Positions 1 through 11,100 of a DNA stretch of 28,467 nt are shown here, in pieces. Each line of letters begins with the position of its first letter. The first letter of the stretch is position 1. Made by a program: the position numbers and the translations under genes. The notes below the pieces were generated by a model. That model did not search any database and was not told where the DNA came from. It worked only from the letters and a program-made list of their open reading frames with translations. Source of the DNA: Saccoglossus kowalevskii (Eukaryota > Hemichordata > Enteropneusta > Harrimaniidae); contig NW_003134842.1 of NCBI RefSeq assembly GCF_000003605.2, positions 211,070 through 239,536 of the forward strand. The letters are read 5' to 3'.

Positions 1-599
1 GGGCCTGACGGTGATAAATCAGGATCACAAGTACAACGAATTTACACAACATTTTACCATGAAATAAAATCTACCAACCATTTTCATATCTTCAATACTG
101 CCATGGTTTTGGCGAGGATGAATCTTACATTCATTATTTCCTTGACTGGGCTCACACAGGTTTCAAATGTTCCATGGCTTGAATGTAATTGTACACTACA
201 CATGAATGTAAACTAGCTTGCACAGTAATTCGTTTCAGTCATTGAGGTCATATATTTGTTCAATTACTTATTTATTTATTTACTTATACGATAATAAAAA
301 ATCATACATGTAATTTCTTAGACCTTTTCAAAATGTAAACTGATACATGTCATCTCCCGGGCGTTTGTTTTGTTTTTGTACAACACACTGGAAATAACAA
401 AATGGCTGACACCATCATAAATTGTTGGTCATGCGCAACATTATGTAAATTAATCCACTCACCGATTCCTATTAGTTGCATTTATGCAATTGGGCAGAAA
501 AAAATTAAAAAATAATAATAAAAAATACATAAAAAATTCTAAATTTTAATTAAAATGTAAAATAAAACAATGAATTGCAGCAGCCAATCATTAGTAACA
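1..599. other. AT-rich sequence, no gene seen
   Basis: I see no coding region or recognisable element. There is a short TTTA/TTAC tract near 265-290 and an A/T-rich run at 495-565. Confidence 0.5.
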
Positions 600-884
600 T
601 TCTTACCAAATTATATAAAAATCGTTTTAATGCTTCTTGAGATATAACTGAAATAGCTTAAAATTCACACATTATTATGCAGATGAGCTCAATAATATGC
701 ATGGATGTCAACCAAAAAACTAATCAAATCTGTGCATTGCCCCAAACAAGCTATATACCAAGTTTCATTGAAATCCGAACATTGGTTCTTGAGATATCGA
801 TGGAACAGACACACACACACACACACACAGACAGGCACACCAACTGCAAAGCCTTCCTTTTTGTGCTTCGCACACGGGAGTTGA
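600..884 (+). repeat. Interspersed repeat, family 1 (right end with CA tract and tail hairpin)
   Basis: This carries two units with the core 'accaagtttcattgaaat ... gttcttgagatat' followed by 'ggaacagac', then a CA tract, then 'tgcaaagccttcc' and the tail TTTGTGCTTCGCACACGGGA. The same order (unit, 'ggaac', CA/CATA tract, 'gcaaag', hairpin) ends the larger block at 21667, so this is another copy with its right end at about 884. The left arm of the outer hairpin has mutated here; the inner GTGC-ttc-GCAC is intact. No left terminus was found. Confidence 0.75.
808..829. repeat. CA dinucleotide microsatellite
   Basis: About ten uninterrupted CA units lie inside the right end of the family-1 repeat. 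A similar but degenerate tract sits at the equivalent place in the other copies, so it is probably part of the element and not an independent microsatellite. Confidence 0.9.
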
Positions 885-1494
885 ATTGAATCAGATTATC
901 ACTCAAATTGATTGAAGAAAAGATTACAGAACCATTTACAGAACCCAAACAAGCCACAACTAGTTTATGCAGGATGTAATTAATGCCGAAGCTACTACTT
1001 GCCCAAGTAAATCCATGGATATGTCCAACTGTTAAAGTACCACACTTGGGAATGCAGAAGGCCCAATACAGTTACTTTATCATGCTGCACAAATTATCAA
1101 GGGTGATTTGACAGATTGCAATGGAATTAATACCAATCCAGTCGACATTGAGGACCTTTCGAATTGAAGAAATAATTCCGCAAAGCCTTTACTGGTTTTT
1201 GAGATGGCTGATTACAAAGAAGGATGTAGGAACTGATGGGCTTGGTAATCGTAGTTCAAAGCCATTCAGAGTTGTACATACAAATCATACTGTCAGAAGA
1301 AAAGCCTTAATTGAAACAGACTAAGTTCATAATATTCTGGAGTGTGGAGTATTTGGTAAGAGACCAACTGTCACAAACCACTTCAACAGCATCAATGTTA
1401 AATGGTGCCAACGTAACAATCACCTTGAAGAAAGTCCATAATCCATGGATCTGACATGGGCAACTCCCGCATGTGTCCTTCTACGTTGTTTTAA

Positions 1495-3255
1495 GTGAAT
1501 ATCAACCCTATGTTTAATCCAGAGAGAAAAGTAGTTTCTAGCTGGAGTTTCTTTAATTCACAAGTACTTCAATGTAATAAACCACCAACCACAGAGATTG
1601 GTTACTGCCCTATGATTGCAGGTTCTCCAACTGAATTTAGTGTTGTGTATACAGTCATGAAGCAAGTTCAGAAAATGATGAAGGTGCTGGGACAGGCAGA
1701 TTCAGTAACCACATTCGACTTGTCAATTTATGTAAAAGCAAAGGAACTGCAGTGGAGACATGGAGAAGAGTGTATGATACTGTGATCAGAATGGGTGTTT
1801 CCATATAGCTCTCAACTACTTGGCTGTTATAGGGAAGCGCTTTGCAGACTCAGGCCTAGAAGATTAAGATTCTCATTAAATCTAAAACATATGGCGCTAA
1901 CACAGCATCTTCTCTACTAAATGGTAAATCCTACAATCGTGGTGTTAGAGCTCATAAACTATTGATAGAAACCATGCTGCGTTTACAGTGGCAGTCATTT
2001 TCCCAACAGCAGCTGAACATGGCACCTGAACACCATATGGATATGACAAGAGTTGGAAGTTTAGACAGAAAGATTGAAATATTCAGAGATCAAGCTGTAA
2101 AGAAAGGTGAAATAGTTAAGGAACTTGAAGAGTTACGCAGAGATCTACGGGACATGCAACACAATTTCACGTCTTTCAAGTCAGAAGCAGTGTCAAATCT
2201 CTTTGCTTTCTGGAACTCTTATATTGACATGGTTCAAATATTGCTTTTGTTTATTCGTGCTGAGAGAACTAGAGACTGGAAGCTACACTTGTCTGCTACT
2301 GCTGGAATGGTGCCTTTTTCCTACTGCATGGATAGAATCAATTATTCAAGATGGTTGCCCATATACCTTGCTGACAGGAATCAACTGCCAGACACTCACC
2401 CCCAGGTATAAGAAGAGTTCATGGAGAGAAATCACCCTGTTAGTCGCTCAAATACACCTTTCAGTCAGGTTTGGTCAGATATTGCCCTGGAACAGTCTGT
2501 CAACCTGGATTCCAAGAAACGGATAGGATAATCGGAATTACTCAAAAGCCAGGGGCCTTAGAAGGATTGTTTCTCACCAGTCACAGGACGGCAGCCATAA
2601 CAACTGCAACAAAAGACATGTGTGGTCTGCAGATGAATGAATCTGTTGGTGTGTACAAGGAATTAGGAAGAAAGCGTCTGAAGAGAGATGAAAGTGATGT
2701 GCAGAAGCTTCTGACAGTATGATCTGCATGTCACATCCGAGTTGATGATAAATCCATTCACACTTGTGGGAGATAGCAAGTGCTTACCACTTGTTAACAT
2801 TGCCACGGCAGTTGTGCTACTACCAGAAATGAGACCTAATACACTGTATGCTGTGAGGAAATTGGTAAAGAGCATATGAATGTGTTCATTCAAGAACGGC
2901 TCAATTCACAGGTGAAAAGCTTCTGGGATTCATTACCACATTTTAAACTAAGAACATTTGCAAATCTAGTACAAAAGGAAGCAGTAAATACAAAAAAATG
3001 AGAAAGGGATGGGGATAGAGAATTGTTTGGAAGACAGACAATTGCAGCAACAAGCCGGGATAGCCTTAAGCACCACATTCAAAGGGCAAACTACCAGGCT
3101 TTGGTGTGGAAACGGTCATTGAAAGCAGTCTAGCTAGTACCTTCCATCTCCAGGTGGGCATGGTTGGTGCTCAGTTGGTGGAAATTTCAACCCAGTGCTT
3201 ATGTTAAAAGAACCAGCTCCAAGTGGATTACTTGAACTCACGACATTAATTTAAA
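1495..3255 (+). pseudogene. Decayed member of a multi-copy invertebrate gene family of unknown function
   Basis: Coding-like sequence continues through several frames: 1495-1785, 1962 to about 2525, 2471-2722, about 2722-2878 and 2870-3131. They follow one another in order, with breaks at 1785, near 2525, 2722 and 2868, and in-frame stops at 2409-2411 and 2999-3001. Recognisable pieces are IGYCPMIAGSPTEFSVVYTV, TFDLSIYVKAKELQWR, SYNRGVRAHKLL, NYSRWLPIYLADRNQLPDTH, GIITQKPGAL-like sequence, KDMCGLQMNES, DESDVQKLL, INPFTLVGD, VKSFWDSLPHFKLRTFANL and YQALVWKRS. I recall this order of motifs from many uncharacterised invertebrate proteins present in large copy numbers and suspect a mobile-element origin, but have not checked this. 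A weaker upstream part may start near 1000 (open frame 1121-1324). The copy cannot make a full protein. Confidence 0.65.
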
Positions 3256-3389
3256 ATTACCAGGTTGAACAGAGCAATATGTCGTTTTACAATGATTACA
3301 ATGCCAGTGCATGACCTTGACCTTTGACTAAATATTCTGACTAATTATAAGATAACAAATATATGTACCTGATGTGGTCATCTTATAAC

Positions 3390-4165
3390 AGTTTACTACA
3401 GAGTTTTCAGATCCCAAATATCGTTTGCCCATGTTGCTATACTATACAGTAATTAGTGGTTTGGGGTGCTGTTGCCATACCAACTTCAAAGGAAACAAGA
3501 CTTTGCTACCAGCTTTTTGAAGTACAACAGGGCTAAAAATGTTCCTTGAGTACTCCTTTATTCAAAATAAGTGTCAAACCTTTTAAGTACTGGGGGTGCA
3601 ACGAAGTAATTTTGAGCTGGTGTCAGCTCCTCGACTAATATTTAGTAGAGTTGGTGTAGGTTAAAATGGTTATTGCGATGGGCCCTATATTTACAATCAT
3701 TTAGCTACCGCATTATAGCAATTAAAGGTAAAGAAAATATAGGTGCAGGCTATTTAAGCAGGATTGACAATACTTAGATTTACTGTTACAATATTTTTTG
3801 CATTTTTGAGAAATGTAAATTAATTGGCAGTTGATGCTGATTATTGGTGTGAAAATGTCAGCATCCTTTATTTCATGTTTTTGTCATATTACCTCAAACC
3901 CTGCAAATGGAAGTGTGCATGGAGTCATGGGAAGAAACGATGTGCATTGTGATAACTGTCATAAAGTGATTGACAGGTCATACTTGTTTTCAACTCTGGG
4001 AGGACAGTGGGTTCTAACAGGTGTGCTTGTAATTTACATAACAACTTACAATTTACAACTTTGGAAGAACAATTGGAATCTACCAGGTGTGCTGTTATTT
4101 GATTAACAAAGGATGTTTATGATCTACTGAGTTGCCTACGTGACACAGCTGCTAGCAAGATTACA
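3390..4165. other. Intergenic sequence, nothing recognised
   Basis: Open frames here, such as one of 91 codons at 3831-4106, resemble nothing I know and have no splice or promoter context that would support them. Confidence 0.5.
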
Positions 4166-4289
4166 TTCTGATTGGCTCATGGGGAAACCCAAGTGGTGTT
4201 ACTGCCTATAAATTGGACAGACTCAGGACAGTTTGGGGTGGATCATTTCAACTTGGTGTCCATCACTTCAACTTGCTTTCCTGTGTGTT

Positions 4290-4510
4290 CTGCTACGATA
4301 CGATATTACAGGCTACAACCATCATTCTGGGAAATTTGTATGAACTGGTCTGCGATCTCCTGCTTCCAGCGATGCCCTCGAGAATACCAGTGTTCCTCTG
4401 CAAGCAAGACTCCTGTATTTCTCCGTTGTTGTGTTGCAGAAGCCATTGACTGTCGTCCAATAATACATCCTGAAACTGTGAGTTATCACCAATGCACACT
4501 TCCCTAAGCA
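4290..4510 (-). pseudogene. Possible fragment of a PIF/Harbinger-type transposase (weak)
   Basis: On the minus strand a ~70-codon frame reads, in part, RNTGILEG ... FPRMMVVACNIV. The spacing resembles the C-terminal end of HARBI1-like nucleases, where an 'ER..G.LK.RF' segment is followed by 'P.....I..AC..LHN'. Key residues are mostly absent, so this is at best a heavily decayed piece and may be chance. Confidence 0.2.
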
Positions 4511-5114
4511 ATCCCCTATTTTAGTGACTTTATTCATTGTATTTTTCTGTGCTTTATTTCTTGTAATTGTTTTGAGAGGTATTAAAGCCAGGAGCTTTAA
4601 CTTGATATTTTGGTGTATGTGTATTTCATTTCCAGTATTATTGTCTTGTCTACCCCATACTAGCAGTGAAAAAAAACCTGTCCAGTGTGAGTTCTGTGGG
4701 TGGCCCTCTCAATTGCGATAAGCAGGCCTTACACTGTGACAGCATCTAACTTAACTTAATCAACATCTATGTATTATTGTTTTTAATTTTTGAATGCTGA
4801 TAATGTCCCATGTTTATGGCATACTGGACTATATGTCTAAGAACATAATGCTATTTGAAAAAAAACATTGATATATAAGGCTGTGCATGATATTGCTTCT
4901 TTTTAGTACAATCTGAATTGTTGGCTGGATGGAAAGCGGATTAATCATCTCACACAGCAACTGTGGAAATACAAAAAAAACACATAAAATCAATGTTGGA
5001 CATGTCACGATATACTTCTTGACATTCTGACTTGATATTACAATAGAGTAACAATACCACACCATATTCTGTAAAATATTACAAAGTAACAAACCTTGTA
5101 ATGTCTGGTAAAGT
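4510..5114 (-). other. Probable 3' untranslated region of the sacsin gene
   Basis: Sequence after the stop codon is AT-rich with no coding signal. Candidate polyadenylation signals on the minus strand are ATTAAA at 4787-4782, about 330 bases after the stop, and AATAAA at 4558-4553 and 4534-4529, about 560-585 bases after. I cannot say which is used. Confidence 0.4.
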
Positions 5115-8100
5115 TTAGAAGCGTTGTATTCCAATAAACTGCTTCAATTTGTCCAATAATCTCTGTGCACATTTCACTGCATCCTTAGCTTCTCTTATTT
5201 TGTATCGCTCATTTGGTGTCTCAAGTCTTTGTGGATATCGAGTGTCATTAAAGTCACAGTGGTTTCGAACTAGCTCTGCAACATCTTCTTCTACACCTGG
5301 AGGACAGTCAGGGTGAAACTGTACTGCATGCATTAGACTTCTAAGATTTGTGCAGTTAAGCATTGGGTCACCATCTGTAGCAAATTTGGCAGCTTTTAAA
5401 GCTTTCTCTGCAGCTTGGTGTACTTGAAAACAAACCCACTCAGCAGATGGATTTATAGATTCCAGACGAGCAGAAGCATCCTGTAAATCACACTTAGCTT
5501 GCTTGAACCAAACCCTTGCTTCTCTTGGCATAGGGGTACTTCTGTTGAATGATGGTGGAATGTTTGACTTTGAAAAACGACCTGATTGATAATGACGACC
5601 ATATTCTCTGTAATATCGTTCACTCTGTGATCTTTGATTTCGTGCCTCTGCATTCCATCTATCATACTGTCTTCTATAGTTTTCTCCAGTTATGCCACCA
5701 CCTTCCATTATATCTAGTTGTTGACGGAGATATTGAAATGCTGCGGTAGCTACAGCAGAATTATTTGGGTTTTTGTCAGGATGCCATTTTTTATACAATC
5801 TTCTAACAATCTTGTTACATTCTTCTTTTGGCATTTTGGAAGCTTCATATAACGTCTTTTCAATGATATTTTTTGCTTCTTCTAGCTGTACAGTAAGAGA
5901 ACGAGTATCTGGCAAACTGGCTTGACCTGTAGGTGGAGTTGGTCGTAGAAATTTGTACAAGTCATTGCCACTAACAACAGTTTCTTGAGAACCATCATAA
6001 ATGTTATACTTAGTTGCAAGGCCTAATTCATTATCTGCATCATTGCTAATCACTTCTCTAATCTCTGCATATATATAATCACAGATGTCTGTGTCTTCCC
6101 CATCATCTATAAGTCTCTTTAATGCCACAATTTCTCCCTTGCGGAAAATGTTAATTGGGTCGTCATCAAGAAGATGGTGTATATCCAATGGTACACTTTT
6201 ACCTGGTGCATGTTTGTTCTCTTGGATTGCTTTCCTCTGCGTCTGAAGTTCAGGAATATCAAAATTAGTTATCAAATCATGAAAATTTTCAATCTTGCTT
6301 GCTAGAAGCGCTGTAATTATCCTTGTGTCTCGAATTTGATATGATATTATTCTGTTGACTGTTCCTGCCAAGAGACACAACAGTGTAGGATTGGCGGGAA
6401 ACTCATCAGAATGGCTGATATAAAGCATTTGCTCATCATCCAAGAATAACTTTACATGTTGCTCGCTCATTTCTATGTAAGTATTCTGCTTCTGGTTAAA
6501 CAACTTGGTTCTCAGTTCAGTCACACAGCATACTTTAATCTTCGTCTTCAACATTGTTATCTTACTTTCAATATTTTCATCTATCATTTTTTTGTGTTGA
6601 TGGCGTACAAGACGTATAATACACTGAGCAAATTCAGGGCTTTTCATTCTGTCTTCTATATACTCTTTTAATAGACACGTTTTCCCAGCAATACAGCATT
6701 CACACTGTGGGTCTACTTTGGCCACAACAAAATTACTGATGTTTTTTGGGCGAAGATTTTCAGGTAAAAGATCAAATTCCATGTCTTCAGGGCAATCACA
6801 TTCATGTAACTGTAGTGCAAATTCATACTGCACAGGGTTTATGCGTTTCAGTAAGTCGTCTTTGCCATAAAACAGATCTGTTGACAGTTTCATTTTCTCT
6901 GTTATACTTGGCAGGTAAAGCTTGTTATAAACATTACACTGCCTTTTATTGTCTTCAGCTAAGTAATAAAATAATCCTTTGGTAGCTTTCTTTGCTTTTC
7001 CCAATTCATTTGGTCCCATGATTTCATTTTCACATTCACTGTGAATCTGTGACAATACATTTGAATATTGTCTGAATGTTGCACTTTCTTCTGCTCCTAA
7101 ACGCTTCAGGAAATGTTCATATGATCCCAAGGAACGTGGAGGTACATACATGTAAGGATGTAGGTCATCTTCTTTTAAATGATCAAACTTATATGCAAGT
7201 TGGTTAGCACACACCAGTACTTTTTGTTGATCGACAAGCACAAGTGGAGTGTTATGCAGTCTGGACATCAAATGTGATTTATTTTGGTAATCTCTCAGGA
7301 AGTCATACACATCTTCCAATACCTCAGCCAACAATTTACGAATCTTGGGAATGGTATGTTGTTTTTCGGCCGAATTTTTTCCAGCCAAATGATGACATAC
7401 ATTCTGACAATGGCTTATGACTGTATCAACCGATGGTTTATCTAGAATTCCAAGGCATTCATGCAGATTAATAACTTCATTGCTTCTGGGAATGTGTGAA
7501 CTTTTTTTAGGAATTGCCCAGTCAGGTAAAAGCGATGAATTGGACCAACTAAGTTTCACATGAAGTGATGAAACATTCCCTCTAAGACATATGAACATTG
7601 TAGAGTCAGTTGAACTTCCAGAGAGTAGTGGATATATTTCAAGAAGGTCTTCACGTATTGGAACAGATGGAATAAATTTAATTGTAGAAACTTCTTTTAG
7701 AAATGTGGGATAGTGAAGTGACTCATTAACAGAAAGCTCCTTGGCTAACATTTGTGATTTCTCTAGTACCACTTTCATGTCACAACTTCTTAATCGAACT
7801 GCTTCAGAGGCAACCTCGTTTGCATATTCTAAAAACAGGTCAGGCGTAACTGTAACATTAAATCCCAATTTAACAAGGAAGTCTCTCCATTCATATGCAA
7901 TGAACAGATCAGGCAGAAGTCTTCTTTTTTCTACCATTACTTTGAAAACTTCATTCAGCCCATCAAAGAAGTAGTCTGCACTCTGCATGGAACCATCTGC
8001 AGCTTTGATGAACTTTACCTTGGAAAGTGCTGAAATGAGTTGCTTAATAGTTCGTTCAGTAGATGCCCAGTTAATTGTGTTACGTAGGTAAGTTATATGT

Positions 8101-11100
8101 GTCAAACGACATTCCACAGTTAGAAGGTTGAAGTTAGGTATAATGTATTTTAAGTAGACATCAACAGCTGTAATGGCAGTTGCTCCAAGAGTTTGTTGAA
8201 GTAACTGTAAATGATGACTCGGCTTGAGGAATATACAACGACAGTGATATGTCCATTTATCTTGCTCTGCTTCTGGAAATCTAACTGACAGAAGGTGATA
8301 CTTTTGATATGCATCTAAGCTGGAAAGATGTCCATCTGTCTTCTCATAAAAAGGCAACTTCTTCAATGTAGTGAGGGAATTATGATCATAGCTTTGTACA
8401 TCTTCTTGAAAATATTGCAACATTATAGAAGAATCCTCTTTGGATACATTATGAAATTTAATTAGGTCCATGTTCATCATATATTCAAATAATGTCAAAA
8501 TGTCTTGGCATTCACTTGGAGAAGCAACATATGGCTTTAGCAAAGTTTTCATATGTGTAGTGATGTTTTCTGACACTAGATCAAATTTAATCTCTAGGCA
8601 ACCAACTTTCCTCAGAAAATCAATTACTTTTCTTTGCAAACCAAAACTGTCCTTATATTCAAGTAAACTAAGGACAGTCTTCCCTTGGGATGGGGATATA
8701 AACATTCCATTTGTGGTTGGAATAATAGGCCAACGTAGTAAAGAATCAAGAACATTTTCCTCCTTCCTTGAGCAAAGGTAGTTCCAGAGTAATACCATTC
8801 GTGCCAGTATACTTCCGGTGTTACATTTAACATCCAAATTCAAATGTAGGCCAACATCACACCATTTAACTGGAAACACAGTGCCAATATAACGATGAAG
8901 ATCTTGTGGAGTAAAATCCTTCCAAACTAATGTTGTAGAATCATCATCATTCTTTTTTTGAAATGTTTCCAGTAAGTTGAGTACATCTCTTGAGACAAAT
9001 TTGCTCTTTATAGAAGGCAACAGACCAGCATAATGTGACAGGAAATGTAGTTTATTTGGATGAAACACATCAACTGAATTATCTTCACGAAGTAATACAG
9101 GTAAACCAGTGAGATCGTTTGGATGTTCCATTACATTTAAGATGTACTCTAATACACTCTTGAAGGTATTAACATTACCGTATGTTGTCTGTGATATACT
9201 GCAAGGCAGCCTACCAATATGACATTTTTCAGGGCACATAAATGCAATAACAGCTTCCGGACTCACTTGTTTGACAGCAACTTCTGCATTAATGAATGCA
9301 TTATATATCTTTATTGTTGAGCTTATAAGCTTAAAACCAGACTTTAAAAGGAATATTCGTAAATCAGCATCATTTTTCTCGACCAAGCAGTTAAAATATA
9401 CTTGATCATCTTCATTTACTGGTTCATGCCATGTCAGTTCAGCACAACCGTCTCTTTGTCTAACTAAAGGTAAAACATGCATTCCATCCGTGGACATTAT
9501 TTGTAGCGTCCTGGCAGAGAGATAACTCCATATTCCCTTACTAGACCAGGCTACACCAGCTTCAGTCTTATTTTGTGATGAATAAGATGGGAAGAGGTTA
9601 TGATACCATTCTAACTTTTCTTGTTTATTTGCAGTTAGATATTTATGACCTGCCAGCATTATCAGAGAAGCATATGCATGTGCCAGAGCAGATTCAACTA
9701 GTGTCTTATTCCATATGCTTCTGACAGTCTGGTGTGTCCCAGCATCACTCCATATGTACCGACGAGATCTATCAAGAGCAAAATGACCATTAACATGTAC
9801 AGGTAAATCAGTTGCTATTGGTAGTGGAAGGAAGCAATATGCATTGAATCTTTTTTTCATTTCAGTTTTAGGTGAGTGAGTGTAATTCTTCTCTTCTCCT
9901 TTGTGGCCATCAACCAAGGCAGCTACACCAACACGGGGAAGTAGCTTACCAAGCTCTTCATCTGAGAACTCAACATCAGGAGTGTTGTAGAAGCCAAACT
10001 GTTGCACTACAAGCCATTTTTCTGTCCTGTTCTTGGAATCACATATCTGTAAATTGTAGTCCACCAGCTTTTGTGGAATATCAGTGACGCACATTTTCTT
10101 ATGATTCAACATGTGAGTTGCAATGTCTTCTCTTCTGAGTCTGTTTTCACCAAATAACTTTGCTTCAGCCTTATATAGTTGTTTCATTTCGCCAGTATTA
10201 AGTATCTCTGAGAGGGTTACGACTTCCACATTGTTGAGAAATAAAAGACAGTCACATGCCTCATTTTCAAACCTATTTAACATGTGCCTGATATCTTTAT
10301 CAGAATAGGTTTTGCTTGAGATTTTGGAAGAATAAGCATTCTGTCTGAGCGGCAACCGAAACATAGTACCTCCTTTAAGAGAGAAATATTCACCAAGGAA
10401 ACCACTGAGCATGTCACCAAAGTTTTCTTTCAAGATATTAACAGGTTTGTAAAGAATACCAGGATAGTCATGCGTGGCATCTGGCACATATTTAAGATGT
10501 GGGTCAAATACACCCAGCTGGTGATCATCAGAGAGAAATGAAGGGCAGTCAGTGAGATGGTATACTGAATTAAAACCGATTCCATACTGGCCTGTTGTAT
10601 GTGCATCTGCTGATTTAGCACCAATTCCAACTTGTTGAACTCCAGCTATGTCATCATCACTGAATATTTGGTTATTATATACACATATTGCAGGACTCTG
10701 TTGAATAGGTTTCCATGATTCACTGACAATTTTGTCAGTGGAATGTGAACGTGGGTCATATATGATGTGAAGTTCAGTAGCCTTGGCATCATCTGCATTT
10801 TGTAGAAGTTCTTTAAAGATTTCTGACTCACCAGGATATGCTTTTAAGATATCCTTNNNNNNNNNNNNNNNNNNNNNNNNNNNNNNNNNNNNNNNNNNNN
10901 NNNNNNNNNNNNNNNNNNNNNNNNNNNNNNNNNNNNNNNNNNNNNNNNNNNNNNNNNNNNNNNNNNNNNNNNNNNNNNNNNNNNNNNNNNNNNNNNNNNN
11001 NNNNNNNNNNNNNNNNNNNNNNNNNNNNNNNNNNNNNNNNNNNNNNNNNNNNNNNNNNNNNNNNNNNNNNNNNNNNNNNNNNNNNNNNNNNNNNNNNNNN

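Noticed and set aside
3831-4106. A 91-codon plus-strand frame with a CDNCHKVI segment that could suggest a zinc-binding domain
   Set aside because: Only one pair of cysteines is spaced suitably, no second pair follows, and no exon borders support it.
4172-4507. A 111-codon plus-strand frame with an inverted CCAAT and a TATAAAT upstream, as a small gene
   Set aside because: It has no recognisable domain, and the promoter signals are common short words in this AT-rich DNA. The opposite strand shows an equally weak transposase-like reading.
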